Shown here one piece after another: positions 36,149 to 45,105 of a DNA stretch of 64,000 bases. Positions within the stretch are counted from its first letter, which is position 1; the number at the start of each line of letters is the position of its first letter. Both the position numbers and the translations under genes were made by a program. The notes under the pieces were generated by a model, which did no database searches, was not told the origin of the DNA, and saw only the letters and a program-made list of their open reading frames with translations. This DNA is from Lachnospiraceae bacterium (GTDB lineage: Bacteria > Bacillota_A > Clostridia > Lachnospirales > Lachnospiraceae): the NCBI GenBank assembly GCA_028694115.1, contig JAQUUB010000011.1, positions 46,915 through 110,914 of the forward strand, in the 5' to 3' direction.

Positions 36149-36490
36149 ATGTTTGATTACGAGAGAGAAATCGACAATTTAATAGAGACAATAGATGAGA
36201 TTGTAATATTGACATTACAGGGGAAAATTGCAGCACCTAAGAAACTGCTTCCTAAGCTGATGAATCAGGTAGGGAAAGTATTCCCGGAGATTATAAAGTC
36301 TTATGCGCAGCCTGAATTTTCTGCTGTAAGCGGTGACTATGAATATTGGAAAAATCAATTAAGCAGAATTGCAGAAATCATTACATCTGAAGATAAATTT
36401 TTGGCAATCGATATACTAAATTTTGAGACAAAAGTTAGTCTGACTACTTACAAAAATATGAGGATGGCTCATGAATCAGCAACTATATAA
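36149..36490 (+). CDS. Small protein of unknown function preceding Maf
   Basis: 113 aa, acidic at the N-terminus, helical, single domain, no signal or membrane segment. ATG 36149 follows AGGTGGG (36135-36141). It overlaps the Maf gene by 20 bases, so the two products are probably made together and may act together in flagellin modification. I do not recognise a family. Confidence 0.6.
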   Translation: MFDYEREIDNLIETIDEIVILTLQGKIAAPKKLLPKLMNQVGKVFPEIIKSYAQPEFSAVSGDYEYWKNQLSRIAEIITSEDKFLAIDILNFETKVSLTTYKNMRMAHESATI

Positions 36491-38411
36491 TGAAAATAGA
36501 AAAATTTTAAGAACTAAATATCCGAATCTACTAAAAGCCATCGATAACGAAGAAGCAGAAAAAGAAATGATGGCTGTTGGGGTGGCTTGTGTGGAAAATC
36601 GTAAAGTTCTATATGCGATTAAGGATGGGAGCCAATTCCAGTTAGACTCCCTCTATGATTCTGATGCAATAATGCAGCTATGGGCGGGTCAGTTTCAAGA
36701 TTTATCCTATTATACAAGATTTGTGTGGTTTGGATTTGGAAATGGGATGTATGCAGAAAAGATGTTAGAGATAACAGAAAAAACGGTAGAAATTATTATC
36801 TATGAACCTTGTCTGTCAGTTATCGTTGCGGCTATGGAAGAATTCCCTATTTATAAAGTACTAGAAAGCAAAAGAATTCATTTGATAGTTCCAGGCTACA
36901 CAGAAACCTATGAAGATGTTCTATTTCAATATTTTGATTATAGCAACAAATCATTCCTTCAATATGGTAGTTATTTAAACTATAGCGTGCTTTTCCCAGA
37001 AGAACAGAAAAATTATCAGGAAGGGTTACAATTAGCTCTTAATTCTATTAATTCAACACAAAGTGTCTTGGTTCGGTTTGGAGAGGCTTATTTTGAGAAT
37101 ACATTATCGAATCTTCCATATTTGATTTCAGGAAGGACGCTAGAACAGCTTTATCATGTGCTGCCAAAAGACATGCCAGCAGTGATTGTTGCAGCCGGAC
37201 CATCTCTTGATAAAAATGTAGAAGAATTACGAAAATTTAAAAACAAGGCATTTATCATAGCCGTAGATACGGCAGCTAGTGCTTTATTAAAATATAATAT
37301 AGAACCAGATGTTTTCATTACAGTTGATGGGAAAAAAATTGCAACGCATTTCACAGATGAGCGATTAAAGAAAATACCAGTAATTTGTTGCTTACATGGA
37401 AATAAAGATGCTTTGGGCATGCACGAGGGACCTAAATTCTTTTTTGATGATGAGAATCCATATGTTATGGAATTTTTTCAATTAAAAAAGAAAGAATTTG
37501 CAGGATTATCTACAGGAGGCTCTGTTGCCAATGATGCCTTATCACTTGCGGATACATTAAGGTTTCAAACGATTATTTTAGTTGGCCAGGACCTGGCATA
37601 TACCAATGATCAAACACATGCAGCAAGTACGGTATCTGGAGAATTAAACGGAGAGATCGGTAATCGGGATACCATAGAATTAGAAGGCTATTACGGTGGG
37701 AAGGTAATAAGTTCTTCGGAGTTTCAATTGTATCAGAAGTGGTTTCAGGACTATATCGCAGAAAAGCCATACTTAAGGGTGTTTAATTGTACGGAAGGTG
37801 GCGCAAATATAAAGGGTGCACTTAATTTACCATTACGGGAGGTACTTGAGAAAGAATGTAATAAGACGTTCCCATTTAAAGAAACAATCAATGAAATTCC
37901 CGATTTCTTTACAAGAGAAGAGCAGGAAGAATTTCAGTACTACATGGAAAATACTGTGGAGAAATTGAATTATATTGCATATGAGGCAGAATGCGGAATT
38001 AGAGATTATGAAAAAATGAGGGAACTTGTTTGTACGGACAAGTATCATAGCAAGGAGATGCTTCGATTAAGCAAAAAAACAAGAGAGATGACGGATAAGA
38101 TTGAAAAGAATCCCGTTATGAGCTTTATAGAGTATCGATTACAATTTGAGACAACAGTACTCCTTGAGAGAGTTTATGATAAGGCAAACAATGAAAAAGA
38201 GGAGTTAATAATAAGCATTGATCAGGGAAAAGAATATTTAAATATTATCCGAAAAACAATAAAAGAAGTAACGCCAATCCTAAAAAAACGGTTGATTGAT
38301 CAAGCATTAGATGAAACAGTTAGTAAAAATAGAATTATGGCTGAAATACAAGGATTATTAGGAAAAATGCAATTAAGTGCAACGAAAGCGGGGAAATATT
38401 GGGATGAGTAA
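36471..38411 (+). CDS. Motility accessory factor (Maf/DUF115) flagellin glycosyltransferase, copy 1
   Basis: 646 aa. The central DUF115/MptE-like domain starts at about residue 236 with Pro-Ala-Val-Ile-Val-Ala-Ala-Gly-Pro-Ser-Leu-Asp-Lys-Asn and continues with Ser-Thr-Gly-Gly-Ser-Val-Ala and Val-Gly-Gln-Asp-Leu-Ala-Tyr-Thr, the nucleotide-sugar site of Maf proteins. Maf proteins move nonulosonic acids onto Ser/Thr of flagellin in the cytoplasm. It lies shortly downstream of the flagellins and overlaps the NeuB-like gene, in line with that role. The C-terminal ~200 residues are helical and probably bind flagellin. Confidence 0.88.
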   Translation: MNQQLYNENRKILRTKYPNLLKAIDNEEAEKEMMAVGVACVENRKVLYAIKDGSQFQLDSLYDSDAIMQLWAGQFQDLSYYTRFVWFGFGNGMYAEKMLEITEKTVEIIIYEPCLSVIVAAMEEFPIYKVLESKRIHLIVPGYTETYEDVLFQYFDYSNKSFLQYGSYLNYSVLFPEEQKNYQEGLQLALNSINSTQSVLVRFGEAYFENTLSNLPYLISGRTLEQLYHVLPKDMPAVIVAAGPSLDKNVEELRKFKNKAFIIAVDTAASALLKYNIEPDVFITVDGKKIATHFTDERLKKIPVICCLHGNKDALGMHEGPKFFFDDENPYVMEFFQLKKKEFAGLSTGGSVANDALSLADTLRFQTIILVGQDLAYTNDQTHAASTVSGELNGEIGNRDTIELEGYYGGKVISSSEFQLYQKWFQDYIAEKPYLRVFNCTEGGANIKGALNLPLREVLEKECNKTFPFKETINEIPDFFTREEQEEFQYYMENTVEKLNYIAYEAECGIRDYEKMRELVCTDKYHSKEMLRLSKKTREMTDKIEKNPVMSFIEYRLQFETTVLLERVYDKANNEKEELIISIDQGKEYLNIIRKTIKEVTPILKKRLIDQALDETVSKNRIMAEIQGLLGKMQLSATKAGKYWDE

Positions 38412-39903
38412 AGATATCTTTAATGACTTATTTATATTTGAGATGGCAAACAGTCATCAGGGCAGTGTAGAGCATGGAATTGATATTATTAAGGCAATGG
38501 GCAAGATTGCCAGAAAATATAATATTAAGGCAGCTGTAAAGCTGCAATACAGAGATTTGGATACCTTTATTCATCCAGACTATAAGGGTAGAACGGATAT
38601 CAAGCATATTCCAAGATTTGAAAGCACCAGACTAGAGTATGATCAATTCAACCAACTAGTAGATGCAATACGAGATGAGGGTATGATTACTATGAGTACT
38701 CCTTTTGATGAGACGGGAGTAGATTGGTGTATGGATCAGGGGATTGATATCATCAAAATTGCCAGCTGTTCTTCGCTTGACTGGCCACTTTTGACAAAAG
38801 CTGCTATGGCGAGAAAGCCCTTGATTATTTCTACGGGAGGAAAAACAATTTCTGATATCGATAAACTGTTTAACTTTTTTACACATAAAGGATGCGAAAT
38901 TGCATTTCTGCATTGCGTAGCGGAATATCCAGCACCATATGAGAGATTGCAGCTCGACTTCATTGACCGTATGAGTCGCAGATATCGGGATGTTACGATA
39001 GGATATTCAGGTCATGAAGCACCAGAGGACAATATTGTGCCAATGCTTGCGATTGCAAAGGGAGCCAGAATACTGGAGCGCCACGTAGGTCTTCCCACAG
39101 AGAAAATACAACTAAACGCATACTCAATGAATCCAGAACAGACCGAAAAATGGGTGGCAGCAGCCTTAGATGCGAAAAAAATCTGTCAGATGAAAAAAGA
39201 AGGCAGCAAATATATCAGCCAGGAAGAGATTGATTCGTTACGCTCACTTATGCGAGGAGTCTATGCAAAGCATGACATTAAAGCAGGAGATGTTTTAAAT
39301 CAAAAGGATGTTTTCTATGCAATGCCTTGTGGTGAGAAGCAAATGACAAGCGGAGAATTTAAGGACGGGCAGATAGCAACCAGAGATTATAAGGTGAATG
39401 AAGAAATATATGAAAAAGCAAAGATAACTGGAATCGGAATTGTACGTAGTGCAGTTCATGATGCAAAGGGTATGCTATATGAAGCAGGAATTGCTCTTGG
39501 AAATGATTTTGAGGTAGAGTTATCTCATCATTATGGAATGAAGCATTTTAGGCAGTATGGAGCAATTATCATCAGTATTATCAATCGGGAATATTGTAAA
39601 AAGCTGTTGATTGTGCTGCCAGGACAAAAGCACCCAACCCATGCACATCAGGTAAAGGAAGAGACGTTTCAGTTATTATATGGGGATTTAGAAGTCACCA
39701 TTGAGGATAAAAAAGAAGTGCGTATGGAGCCAGGTGATATCCAGACAGTATTACGTGGAGAAAATCATTCCTTCACCTCTGTAAAAGGTGCTATTTTTGA
39801 AGAAGTTTCTACAACACATGTGAAAAGTGATTCTTATTATCAAGATTCAGAAATTGCAAGACTTGATCCAATGGAGAGAAAGACATACTTGAAAAAATGG
39901 TAA
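38404..39903 (+). CDS. NeuB-family nonulosonate synthase fused to SAF and cupin domains
   Basis: 499 aa. Residues ~1-265 are a NeuB TIM barrel (Phe-Glu-Met-Ala-Asn-Ser-His-Gln-Gly, Lys-Leu-Gln-Tyr, Tyr-Ser-Gly-His-Glu, Glu-Arg-His). Residues ~280-340 are a SAF/antifreeze-like domain (Arg-Gly-Val-Tyr-Ala-Lys-His-Asp-Ile-Lys-Ala-Gly). Residues ~399-458 are a cupin with Pro-Thr-His-Ala-His and a distal Glu-Asn-His, the metal-binding set. NeuB enzymes condense phosphoenolpyruvate with a sugar aldehyde to make a 2-keto acid sugar. The cupin may isomerise or epimerise the sugar. ATG 38404 lies 8 bases inside the Maf gene. The true substrate (ManNAc, a bacillosamine derivative or other) cannot be told. 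Confidence 0.85.
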   Translation: MSKDIFNDLFIFEMANSHQGSVEHGIDIIKAMGKIARKYNIKAAVKLQYRDLDTFIHPDYKGRTDIKHIPRFESTRLEYDQFNQLVDAIRDEGMITMSTPFDETGVDWCMDQGIDIIKIASCSSLDWPLLTKAAMARKPLIISTGGKTISDIDKLFNFFTHKGCEIAFLHCVAEYPAPYERLQLDFIDRMSRRYRDVTIGYSGHEAPEDNIVPMLAIAKGARILERHVGLPTEKIQLNAYSMNPEQTEKWVAAALDAKKICQMKKEGSKYISQEEIDSLRSLMRGVYAKHDIKAGDVLNQKDVFYAMPCGEKQMTSGEFKDGQIATRDYKVNEEIYEKAKITGIGIVRSAVHDAKGMLYEAGIALGNDFEVELSHHYGMKHFRQYGAIIISIINREYCKKLLIVLPGQKHPTHAHQVKEETFQLLYGDLEVTIEDKKEVRMEPGDIQTVLRGENHSFTSVKGAIFEEVSTTHVKSDSYYQDSEIARLDPMERKTYLKKW

Positions 39904-41114
39904 ATAGAATAAAATACTGGATGCAAATTTTTTTGCTGCCCATTTACGGAATTTCGTTTCTGACACTCAGAAAAAAGAATATATGGCTATTTGGGAGTAC
40001 GTTTGGAAGGCGTTTTGCCGATAATCCAAGGTATTTGTATTTATATTGTTCTCAATTAGAGAAGGGGATTCGTCCAATCTGGATTTCACATGAGAAATCA
40101 GTTGTAAAATTCCTAAATGAAAAAGGGTATGAAGCTTATTATTATCGTTCTGTTAAGGGAATCTATTATTGCTTAACTGCAGGCGTCTATATTTTTGACA
40201 ATTATTCAAAGGATATATCTTTCTGGTTATCAGGTGGAGCAAAAAAGGTAAATCTTTGGCATGGGGTAGGAAATAAAAAAATTAATTATGATAATATTCA
40301 TGATAGATTAAGACATCCTAAGAACAAATGGGAAGCTTTTCACAATTGTTTTCTAACAATGTCAAACGAAAAACCGAGTCACTATATCTTAGCAACTTCA
40401 GAAGTAATGACTAATATTTTTTCCTCTGCATTTCAGGTTTCAAAGAATCATATCATTGTGGCATCTTACCCAAGAAATGATGTCTTAATATCAGACAACA
40501 TTCAAAATGTGCTCTTACCAAAAGAAATGGAATCAGTAGAAATACTAAATGAGTTGGTAAAAGATGGTAGTAAGGTATTCCTTTACATGCCAACATTCAG
40601 AGAATCAGAGAAGCTGTTTTTCGAAACAATGGATCTTCAAAAATTCAATAATTTTTTAAAGAAACAAGGATACTATTTTGTAACAAAACTGCATCCAAAG
40701 TCAAAATTGAAAGAAGCTTTTGATCAGATGGATTATTCCAATATCAAGGACCTTAAGGCCGAAGTAGATGTATATGCAATTCTAAAATATGCAGATGTCT
40801 TGGTGACCGATTATTCTTCTGTTTATTCAGATTTTTTGTATTTAGATAGACCAGCGATACTTTTTACCTATGATTATAAAGAATATAAAAGGGATACAAG
40901 GGAAGAGTACTTTACCTATGAAGATTATATGACAGAGCCCCGGGCGGATGATATGGAAAGCCTTATGGAATTAATGAGTGAGGCAATTACGAGAATGGGG
41001 TTAGCCGATATATATCAGAAAAAAAGAGCAGAAGTTCGAGGATGGATGTTTACGGAGTTTGATCATTTGGCAAGTGAAGAACTTGTGAATCAGATTTTTC
41101 AAATCTTAATGTAA
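39897..41114 (+). CDS. CDP-glycerol/ribitol phosphotransferase (TagB/TagF family)
   Basis: 405 aa, GT-B-like. Motifs: Leu-Trp-His-Gly-Val-Gly with the catalytic His near residue 120; Val-Thr-Asp-Tyr-Ser-Ser-Val-Tyr-Ser-Asp near 304-312; Arg-Asp-Thr-Arg-Glu-Glu further on. The family transfers glycerol- or ribitol-phosphate from CDP donors. With the CDP-ribitol-type fusion enzyme right downstream, ribitol-phosphate is the likely substrate. A short hydrophobic stretch (~8-23) may help it sit at the membrane. Overlaps the previous gene by 7 bases. Confidence 0.87.
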   Translation: MVNRIKYWMQIFLLPIYGISFLTLRKKNIWLFGSTFGRRFADNPRYLYLYCSQLEKGIRPIWISHEKSVVKFLNEKGYEAYYYRSVKGIYYCLTAGVYIFDNYSKDISFWLSGGAKKVNLWHGVGNKKINYDNIHDRLRHPKNKWEAFHNCFLTMSNEKPSHYILATSEVMTNIFSSAFQVSKNHIIVASYPRNDVLISDNIQNVLLPKEMESVEILNELVKDGSKVFLYMPTFRESEKLFFETMDLQKFNNFLKKQGYYFVTKLHPKSKLKEAFDQMDYSNIKDLKAEVDVYAILKYADVLVTDYSSVYSDFLYLDRPAILFTYDYKEYKRDTREEYFTYEDYMTEPRADDMESLMELMSEAITRMGLADIYQKKRAEVRGWMFTEFDHLASEELVNQIFQILM

Positions 41115-41145
41115 AGGAAATGCGTTGTACGTGCGGGTGAGTAAT

Positions 41146-42516
41146 ATGCGAAAAACACAGATGGTAATTTTAGCAGGTGGCAGTGGTGAACGTTTTGGAG
41201 GAGAAATCCCAAAACAGTTTGTAAAAATTGCAGGAAAAACAATCATGGAACACACCATAGCAAAAATTGAACAGAATAAAAGTATTCATTCCATGGTGAT
41301 TGTAGTTTCTAAGGAATACTATGAGTATATGAATGAACTTGTCAGAAAGAATCACTTCAAAAAAGTAAAGAAAGTCATTTTGGGTGGGAACACAAGGCAA
41401 GAATCCTCTTATGCAGGAATCGAGGCACTGGATGATGATACAAAAAATGTTCTTTTTCATGATGCAATTAGACCATTCGTGTCGGATCAGATATTGAATA
41501 ATTGTGTAGAAGCACTTGAAACATATCAGGCAATTGATGTGGCAATTCCTTGTGCAGACACGATTATAAAAGTAAACGAAAATAATGTGATAAGCAAAAT
41601 ACCAAAACGAAAATACCTTATGCGGGGACAAACTCCACAGGGATTTCATGTATCCATTATTAAAGAAGCTTATAGAAGATTTATGGAGGACGAGGATATC
41701 ACAGTTACCGATGATTGTGGAATCGTGTCTTTTTATGGATTAGCGGATATCTATGTAGTACAGGGATCAGAACAGAATATTAAAATCACCTATAAAGAGG
41801 ATGCGTATCTAGCAGATAAGCTTTTTCAGATTCATTCGACGGAAATGTTGCAAACCATTAATTTTGATGAAGAAATTGGAAGGAAACTGAAAAATAAAGT
41901 AGGAATCGTGATTGGATCTACCAGCGGTATTGGAAAAGATATTATGGAGATTGTTAATAGCGCAGATAGTAAAGTCTATGGATTTTCAAAAAGCACGGGT
42001 GTAGATGCTGCGAGCATGGTTGATTTGCGGGATGCTTTTGAAGAGGTATATAGAAAAGAGGGACATATCGATTATGTCGTGAATACCTCTGGAACACTGA
42101 CTATTAGTAAGCTGGAGGCCATGGAAAATTCCTTGATTGAACAAATGATAGCAACCAATTATCTGGGTTCTGTAAATGTAACAAAGGTAGCAATTCCTTA
42201 TTTGAAGGAAACAAAAGGATGTATCCTGCTCTTTACCAGCAGCTCTTACACAAGGGGAAGAGCGATGTACAGTATTTATTCCTCTACAAAAGCAGCAATT
42301 GTAAATTTTGCACAGGCAATGTCAGAGGAGCTGTACGATGATGAGATTAGAATCAATGTTATTAATCCAGAAAGAACGGATACCCCTATGCGGAGGAAGA
42401 ACTTTGGCGTAGAACCCAAAGAATCACTGCTTGAAAGCAGAGTAGTAGCTGAGGAAACGCTAAAGACAGTGATAAGTGATATTACAGGACAGGTTGTGGA
42501 TGTGAGAAGAAACTAA
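41146..42516 (+). CDS. Bifunctional cytidylyltransferase (IspD/TarI) - SDR reductase, CDP-ribitol type
   Basis: 456 aa. Residues 1-235 are an IspD/TarI cytidylyltransferase: Leu-Ala-Gly-Gly-Ser-Gly-Glu-Arg-Phe-Gly (9-18), His-Asp-Ala-Ile-Arg-Pro-Phe and Thr-Pro-Gln-Gly-Phe. Residues ~250-456 are a short-chain dehydrogenase with GSTSGIG (257-263) and Tyr378-x-x-x-Lys382. The fusion matches Bcs1 of Haemophilus, which reduces ribulose 5-phosphate and makes CDP-ribitol. ATG 41146 (GGGTGA just before) is preferred to TTG 41125, which would add seven residues. Neighbour to a TagF-like transferase that would use its product. Confidence 0.87.
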   Translation: MRKTQMVILAGGSGERFGGEIPKQFVKIAGKTIMEHTIAKIEQNKSIHSMVIVVSKEYYEYMNELVRKNHFKKVKKVILGGNTRQESSYAGIEALDDDTKNVLFHDAIRPFVSDQILNNCVEALETYQAIDVAIPCADTIIKVNENNVISKIPKRKYLMRGQTPQGFHVSIIKEAYRRFMEDEDITVTDDCGIVSFYGLADIYVVQGSEQNIKITYKEDAYLADKLFQIHSTEMLQTINFDEEIGRKLKNKVGIVIGSTSGIGKDIMEIVNSADSKVYGFSKSTGVDAASMVDLRDAFEEVYRKEGHIDYVVNTSGTLTISKLEAMENSLIEQMIATNYLGSVNVTKVAIPYLKETKGCILLFTSSSYTRGRAMYSIYSSTKAAIVNFAQAMSEELYDDEIRINVINPERTDTPMRRKNFGVEPKESLLESRVVAEETLKTVISDITGQVVDVRRN

Positions 42517-42538
42517 AGAAAAAATAGGGAAAAAAGAA

Positions 42539-42988
42539 TTGAGTAATACAAATACAATAAATAAGAAAATAGATAAAGCAAACGTAGGAAGAGAAGTATG
42601 GAAAAAACTCACGAGTGATTTTGGGATAGATCATAGAACTTATTGTATAGTTTTATCTTCGCAAAATAATGAATATGATGAGATGGCCATAAGATATATT
42701 GATAAATTAATTGAAAAAAAGAATGGTAAAAAGGCTTATTTCTTGACGTGCAGAGATATTAAGGCTTTCATTCAGAAATATCAGTCGAAGGCAGAATTTA
42801 TTATACTTTCGAAAGAAGATATTCATGACATAATTCAGTTTTATCAGCTATATGAGTTTTCACCTAACTTTATTATTGCTTCTTTGGAAGAACCCGATGG
42901 TAGAAAAGGAGTTAACTTATGTGGTATCAATGGATTAACGTTGGAAGAAATATTTAAAACAGAAATATATGACTTAGCGGATGAATAA
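42539..42988 (+). CDS. Protein of unknown function in glycosylation island
   Basis: 149 aa, starting at TTG 42539 with AGGG upstream. Soluble, mixed alpha/beta, with no recognised motif; the second half (Ile-Ile-Leu-Ser-Lys-Glu-Asp-Ile-His-Asp, then Gly-Val-Asn-Leu-Cys-Gly-Ile-Asn-Gly) looks like a Rossmann-type strand pattern. It lies between the CDP-ribitol enzyme and the nucleotidyltransferase-kinase, so it is probably a partner of one of them. No function assigned. Confidence 0.55.
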   Translation: MSNTNTINKKIDKANVGREVWKKLTSDFGIDHRTYCIVLSSQNNEYDEMAIRYIDKLIEKKNGKKAYFLTCRDIKAFIQKYQSKAEFIILSKEDIHDIIQFYQLYEFSPNFIIASLEEPDGRKGVNLCGINGLTLEEIFKTEIYDLADE

Positions 42989-43030
42989 TAAGTAGAAAAG
43001 TTTATCTGTAGTGTGCAGAAGGGAAAAAAT

Positions 43031-44530
43031 ATGGATTTAGAATACATAATTGTACAAGCAGGTGGTAAAGGCTCTAGAATGGATTATTTAACAGAAAATA
43101 AACCCAAATGTCTAGTACCTATTGATAATTTACCAATGATTTTTCACCTATTTAAAAAGTATCCAAATAAGAAATTCCTTATTATTGGTGACTATAAATA
43201 TGATGTGTTAAGAAATTATCTTCATGTATTTGCCAAGGTTCAATATTTACTATTAGATGCGAGGGGATATAGTGGGACCTGTGCAGGTATTAAACAAGCA
43301 ATGAATCTTATTCCTATACAAAAAAAATTCATGATTATTTGGTCGGATTTGATTTTACCGAATGAATTTTCATTACCAAAAGAAAATGGAAATTATGTAG
43401 GTCTTTCGGGTGATTTTAGATGTCGCTGGAGTTATTGCAATGAAATCTTTGAAGAGGAACCTTCAGTGAAATATGGTGTAGCTGGATTTTTTATATGTAA
43501 GGATAAATCCATTTTAAAAGATATTCCATTGGAAGGAGAATTTGTAAAGTGGTTGAAACACTGTGACATTAAGTGGGATACAATAGAACTTTCTAAAACC
43601 AAGGAATATGGATTGATTGAAGAATACAATAAATTAGAGACAAAACGATGTAGACCATTTAATAGAATTATAGAAAATGATGGAAGGATTATTAAAGAAG
43701 GGATTGATGAGCAAGGAAGAAAACTTGCTGTCAGAGAGAAAAACTGGTATCGGCATGTAGAAGAAAAAGGAATCAAGGGAATTCCTAAAATATATAGTTT
43801 TGATCCATTTGTAATGGAAAAAATATCAGGCAAGAATATATATGAATATCAATTAACCAATGACGAAAAAACAAATATTCTAAAAAAAATTGTGATTACC
43901 CTAAGAGAGTTACATGATAAGGAAAAAATAAGTGGAGACTATTTTAGTGTTCATGAGGCATATTACCAAAAAACGCAAGAAAGACTTTCAAAAATCAGAG
44001 ATTTAATTCCGTTTGCAGATCAAAGAGAAATTATAATAAATGGGAAGAAATGTCGAAATATATATTTCTATATGAATGAATTAGAAAGGCAAATTAGTAA
44101 GCTCACGGTGGAACAATTTACCCTAATTCATGGAGATTGTACCTTTTCGAATATGATGTTAAAAAATGATGAGACACCAGTTTTTATTGATCCAAGAGGT
44201 TATTTTGGTCATATGGAAATCTATGGAGATCCTGATTATGATTGGGCAAAATTATACTATTCACTTGTAGGTAATTACGATCAGTTTAATCGAAAAGAGT
44301 TCAGATTGCATATTAAGAATGAGGAAGTAGAATTATTTATTAAATCAAACGAATGGGAAGACATGGAGTCTCTTTATTTTGAATTATTAGGTAAAGAGGT
44401 ACTTAAGAACAAAATACAATTATTGCATGCAATTATATGGTTATCTCTGACTACCTATGCATGGGAAGACTTTGATTCCATTTGCGGTGCGTTCTATATG
44501 GGAATTTACTATTTGGAGGATATATTATGA
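43031..44530 (+). CDS. Nucleotidyltransferase - APH/choline-kinase-like phosphotransferase fusion
   Basis: 499 aa. Residues 1-~225 are an NTP-transferase (GT-A) domain: Gln-Ala-Gly-Gly-Lys-Gly-Ser-Arg-Met and Asn-Lys-Pro-Lys-Cys-Leu-Val-Pro, as in LicC and sugar-phosphate nucleotidyltransferases. Residues ~240-499 are an aminoglycoside/choline kinase fold with His367-Gly-Asp369-x-x-x-Ser-Asn374 as catalytic loop and Asp-Pro-Arg-Gly as the metal motif. Together they could phosphorylate and then activate a small molecule or sugar. It overlaps the KdsD-like isomerase gene by 4 bases. Substrate unknown. Confidence 0.83.
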   Translation: MDLEYIIVQAGGKGSRMDYLTENKPKCLVPIDNLPMIFHLFKKYPNKKFLIIGDYKYDVLRNYLHVFAKVQYLLLDARGYSGTCAGIKQAMNLIPIQKKFMIIWSDLILPNEFSLPKENGNYVGLSGDFRCRWSYCNEIFEEEPSVKYGVAGFFICKDKSILKDIPLEGEFVKWLKHCDIKWDTIELSKTKEYGLIEEYNKLETKRCRPFNRIIENDGRIIKEGIDEQGRKLAVREKNWYRHVEEKGIKGIPKIYSFDPFVMEKISGKNIYEYQLTNDEKTNILKKIVITLRELHDKEKISGDYFSVHEAYYQKTQERLSKIRDLIPFADQREIIINGKKCRNIYFYMNELERQISKLTVEQFTLIHGDCTFSNMMLKNDETPVFIDPRGYFGHMEIYGDPDYDWAKLYYSLVGNYDQFNRKEFRLHIKNEEVELFIKSNEWEDMESLYFELLGKEVLKNKIQLLHAIIWLSLTTYAWEDFDSICGAFYMGIYYLEDIL

Positions 44531-45105
44531 TGCAGTATTTCGAATCGTTACTGAGTACAATCAATGACTCGTTACATTCTATTGATGTTGATCAGTTTGA
44601 AAAAATTGTACAGGATTGTGTACTGGCTATCAATAACAAGAACAAAATTATCGCTACGGGTTTAGGTAAAAATGTACCAATTTGTGAGAAATTTGTTGGT
44701 ACTATGAATTCATTGGGGTTAGATGCTAGTTTTCTTCATACAAATTCCGCGGTCCATGGGGATTTAGGAATAGTCAAAAAGGGCGATGTTGTTATCCTTT
44801 TAACCAAGAGCGGAGAAACAGAAGAATCAATTTATTTAAGTCAGTTATTAAGAAAACGTGAGGTTTGCTTATGGCTGCTTTCATTTCAAGAGGATAGTAC
44901 ATTAAATAGACTTATTGAGAATAGTATTATTTTGAAATTAGACCATGAAGGTGATATCTGGAATATCATGCCTAATAATTCAACGACATTAAATTTAATT
45001 ATTTTGCAGGCAATCGCTATGCAAATAGCTAAAAAGCAAAATATTACATTGGCAGAATTTAAAGCGAATCACCCAGGGGGAAATATAGGAGAACTACTGA
45101 GATGA
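44527..45105 (+). CDS. SIS-domain sugar-phosphate isomerase, KdsD/KpsF-like without CBS domains
   Basis: 192 aa. The SIS fold is full: His-Gly-Asp-Leu-Gly, Lys-Ser-Gly-Glu-Thr-Glu-Glu-Ser, Asn-Ser-Thr-Thr and the C-terminal His-Pro-Gly-Gly-Asn-Ile-Gly, all in the order of arabinose 5-phosphate isomerases (KdsD, KpsF, GutQ). The two CBS domains found in most of these enzymes are missing. ATG 44527 with GGAGG at 44515-44519. KdsD turns ribulose 5-phosphate into arabinose 5-phosphate, the start of Kdo synthesis, which is odd for a Gram-positive. A related isomerisation for a flagellar sugar is likely. Confidence 0.83.
   Translation: MMQYFESLLSTINDSLHSIDVDQFEKIVQDCVLAINNKNKIIATGLGKNVPICEKFVGTMNSLGLDASFLHTNSAVHGDLGIVKKGDVVILLTKSGETEESIYLSQLLRKREVCLWLLSFQEDSTLNRLIENSIILKLDHEGDIWNIMPNNSTTLNLIILQAIAMQIAKKQNITLAEFKANHPGGNIGELLR

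Noticed and set aside
38404..39903. True sialic acid synthase of a host-like Neu5Ac pathway
   Set aside because: No NeuC or NeuA-type gene is in the island and the cupin fusion is not part of standard NeuB.
41146..42516. IspD of the MEP isoprenoid pathway
   Set aside because: The SDR fusion, the TagF-like neighbour and the glycan context fit CDP-ribitol synthesis (Bcs1) better.
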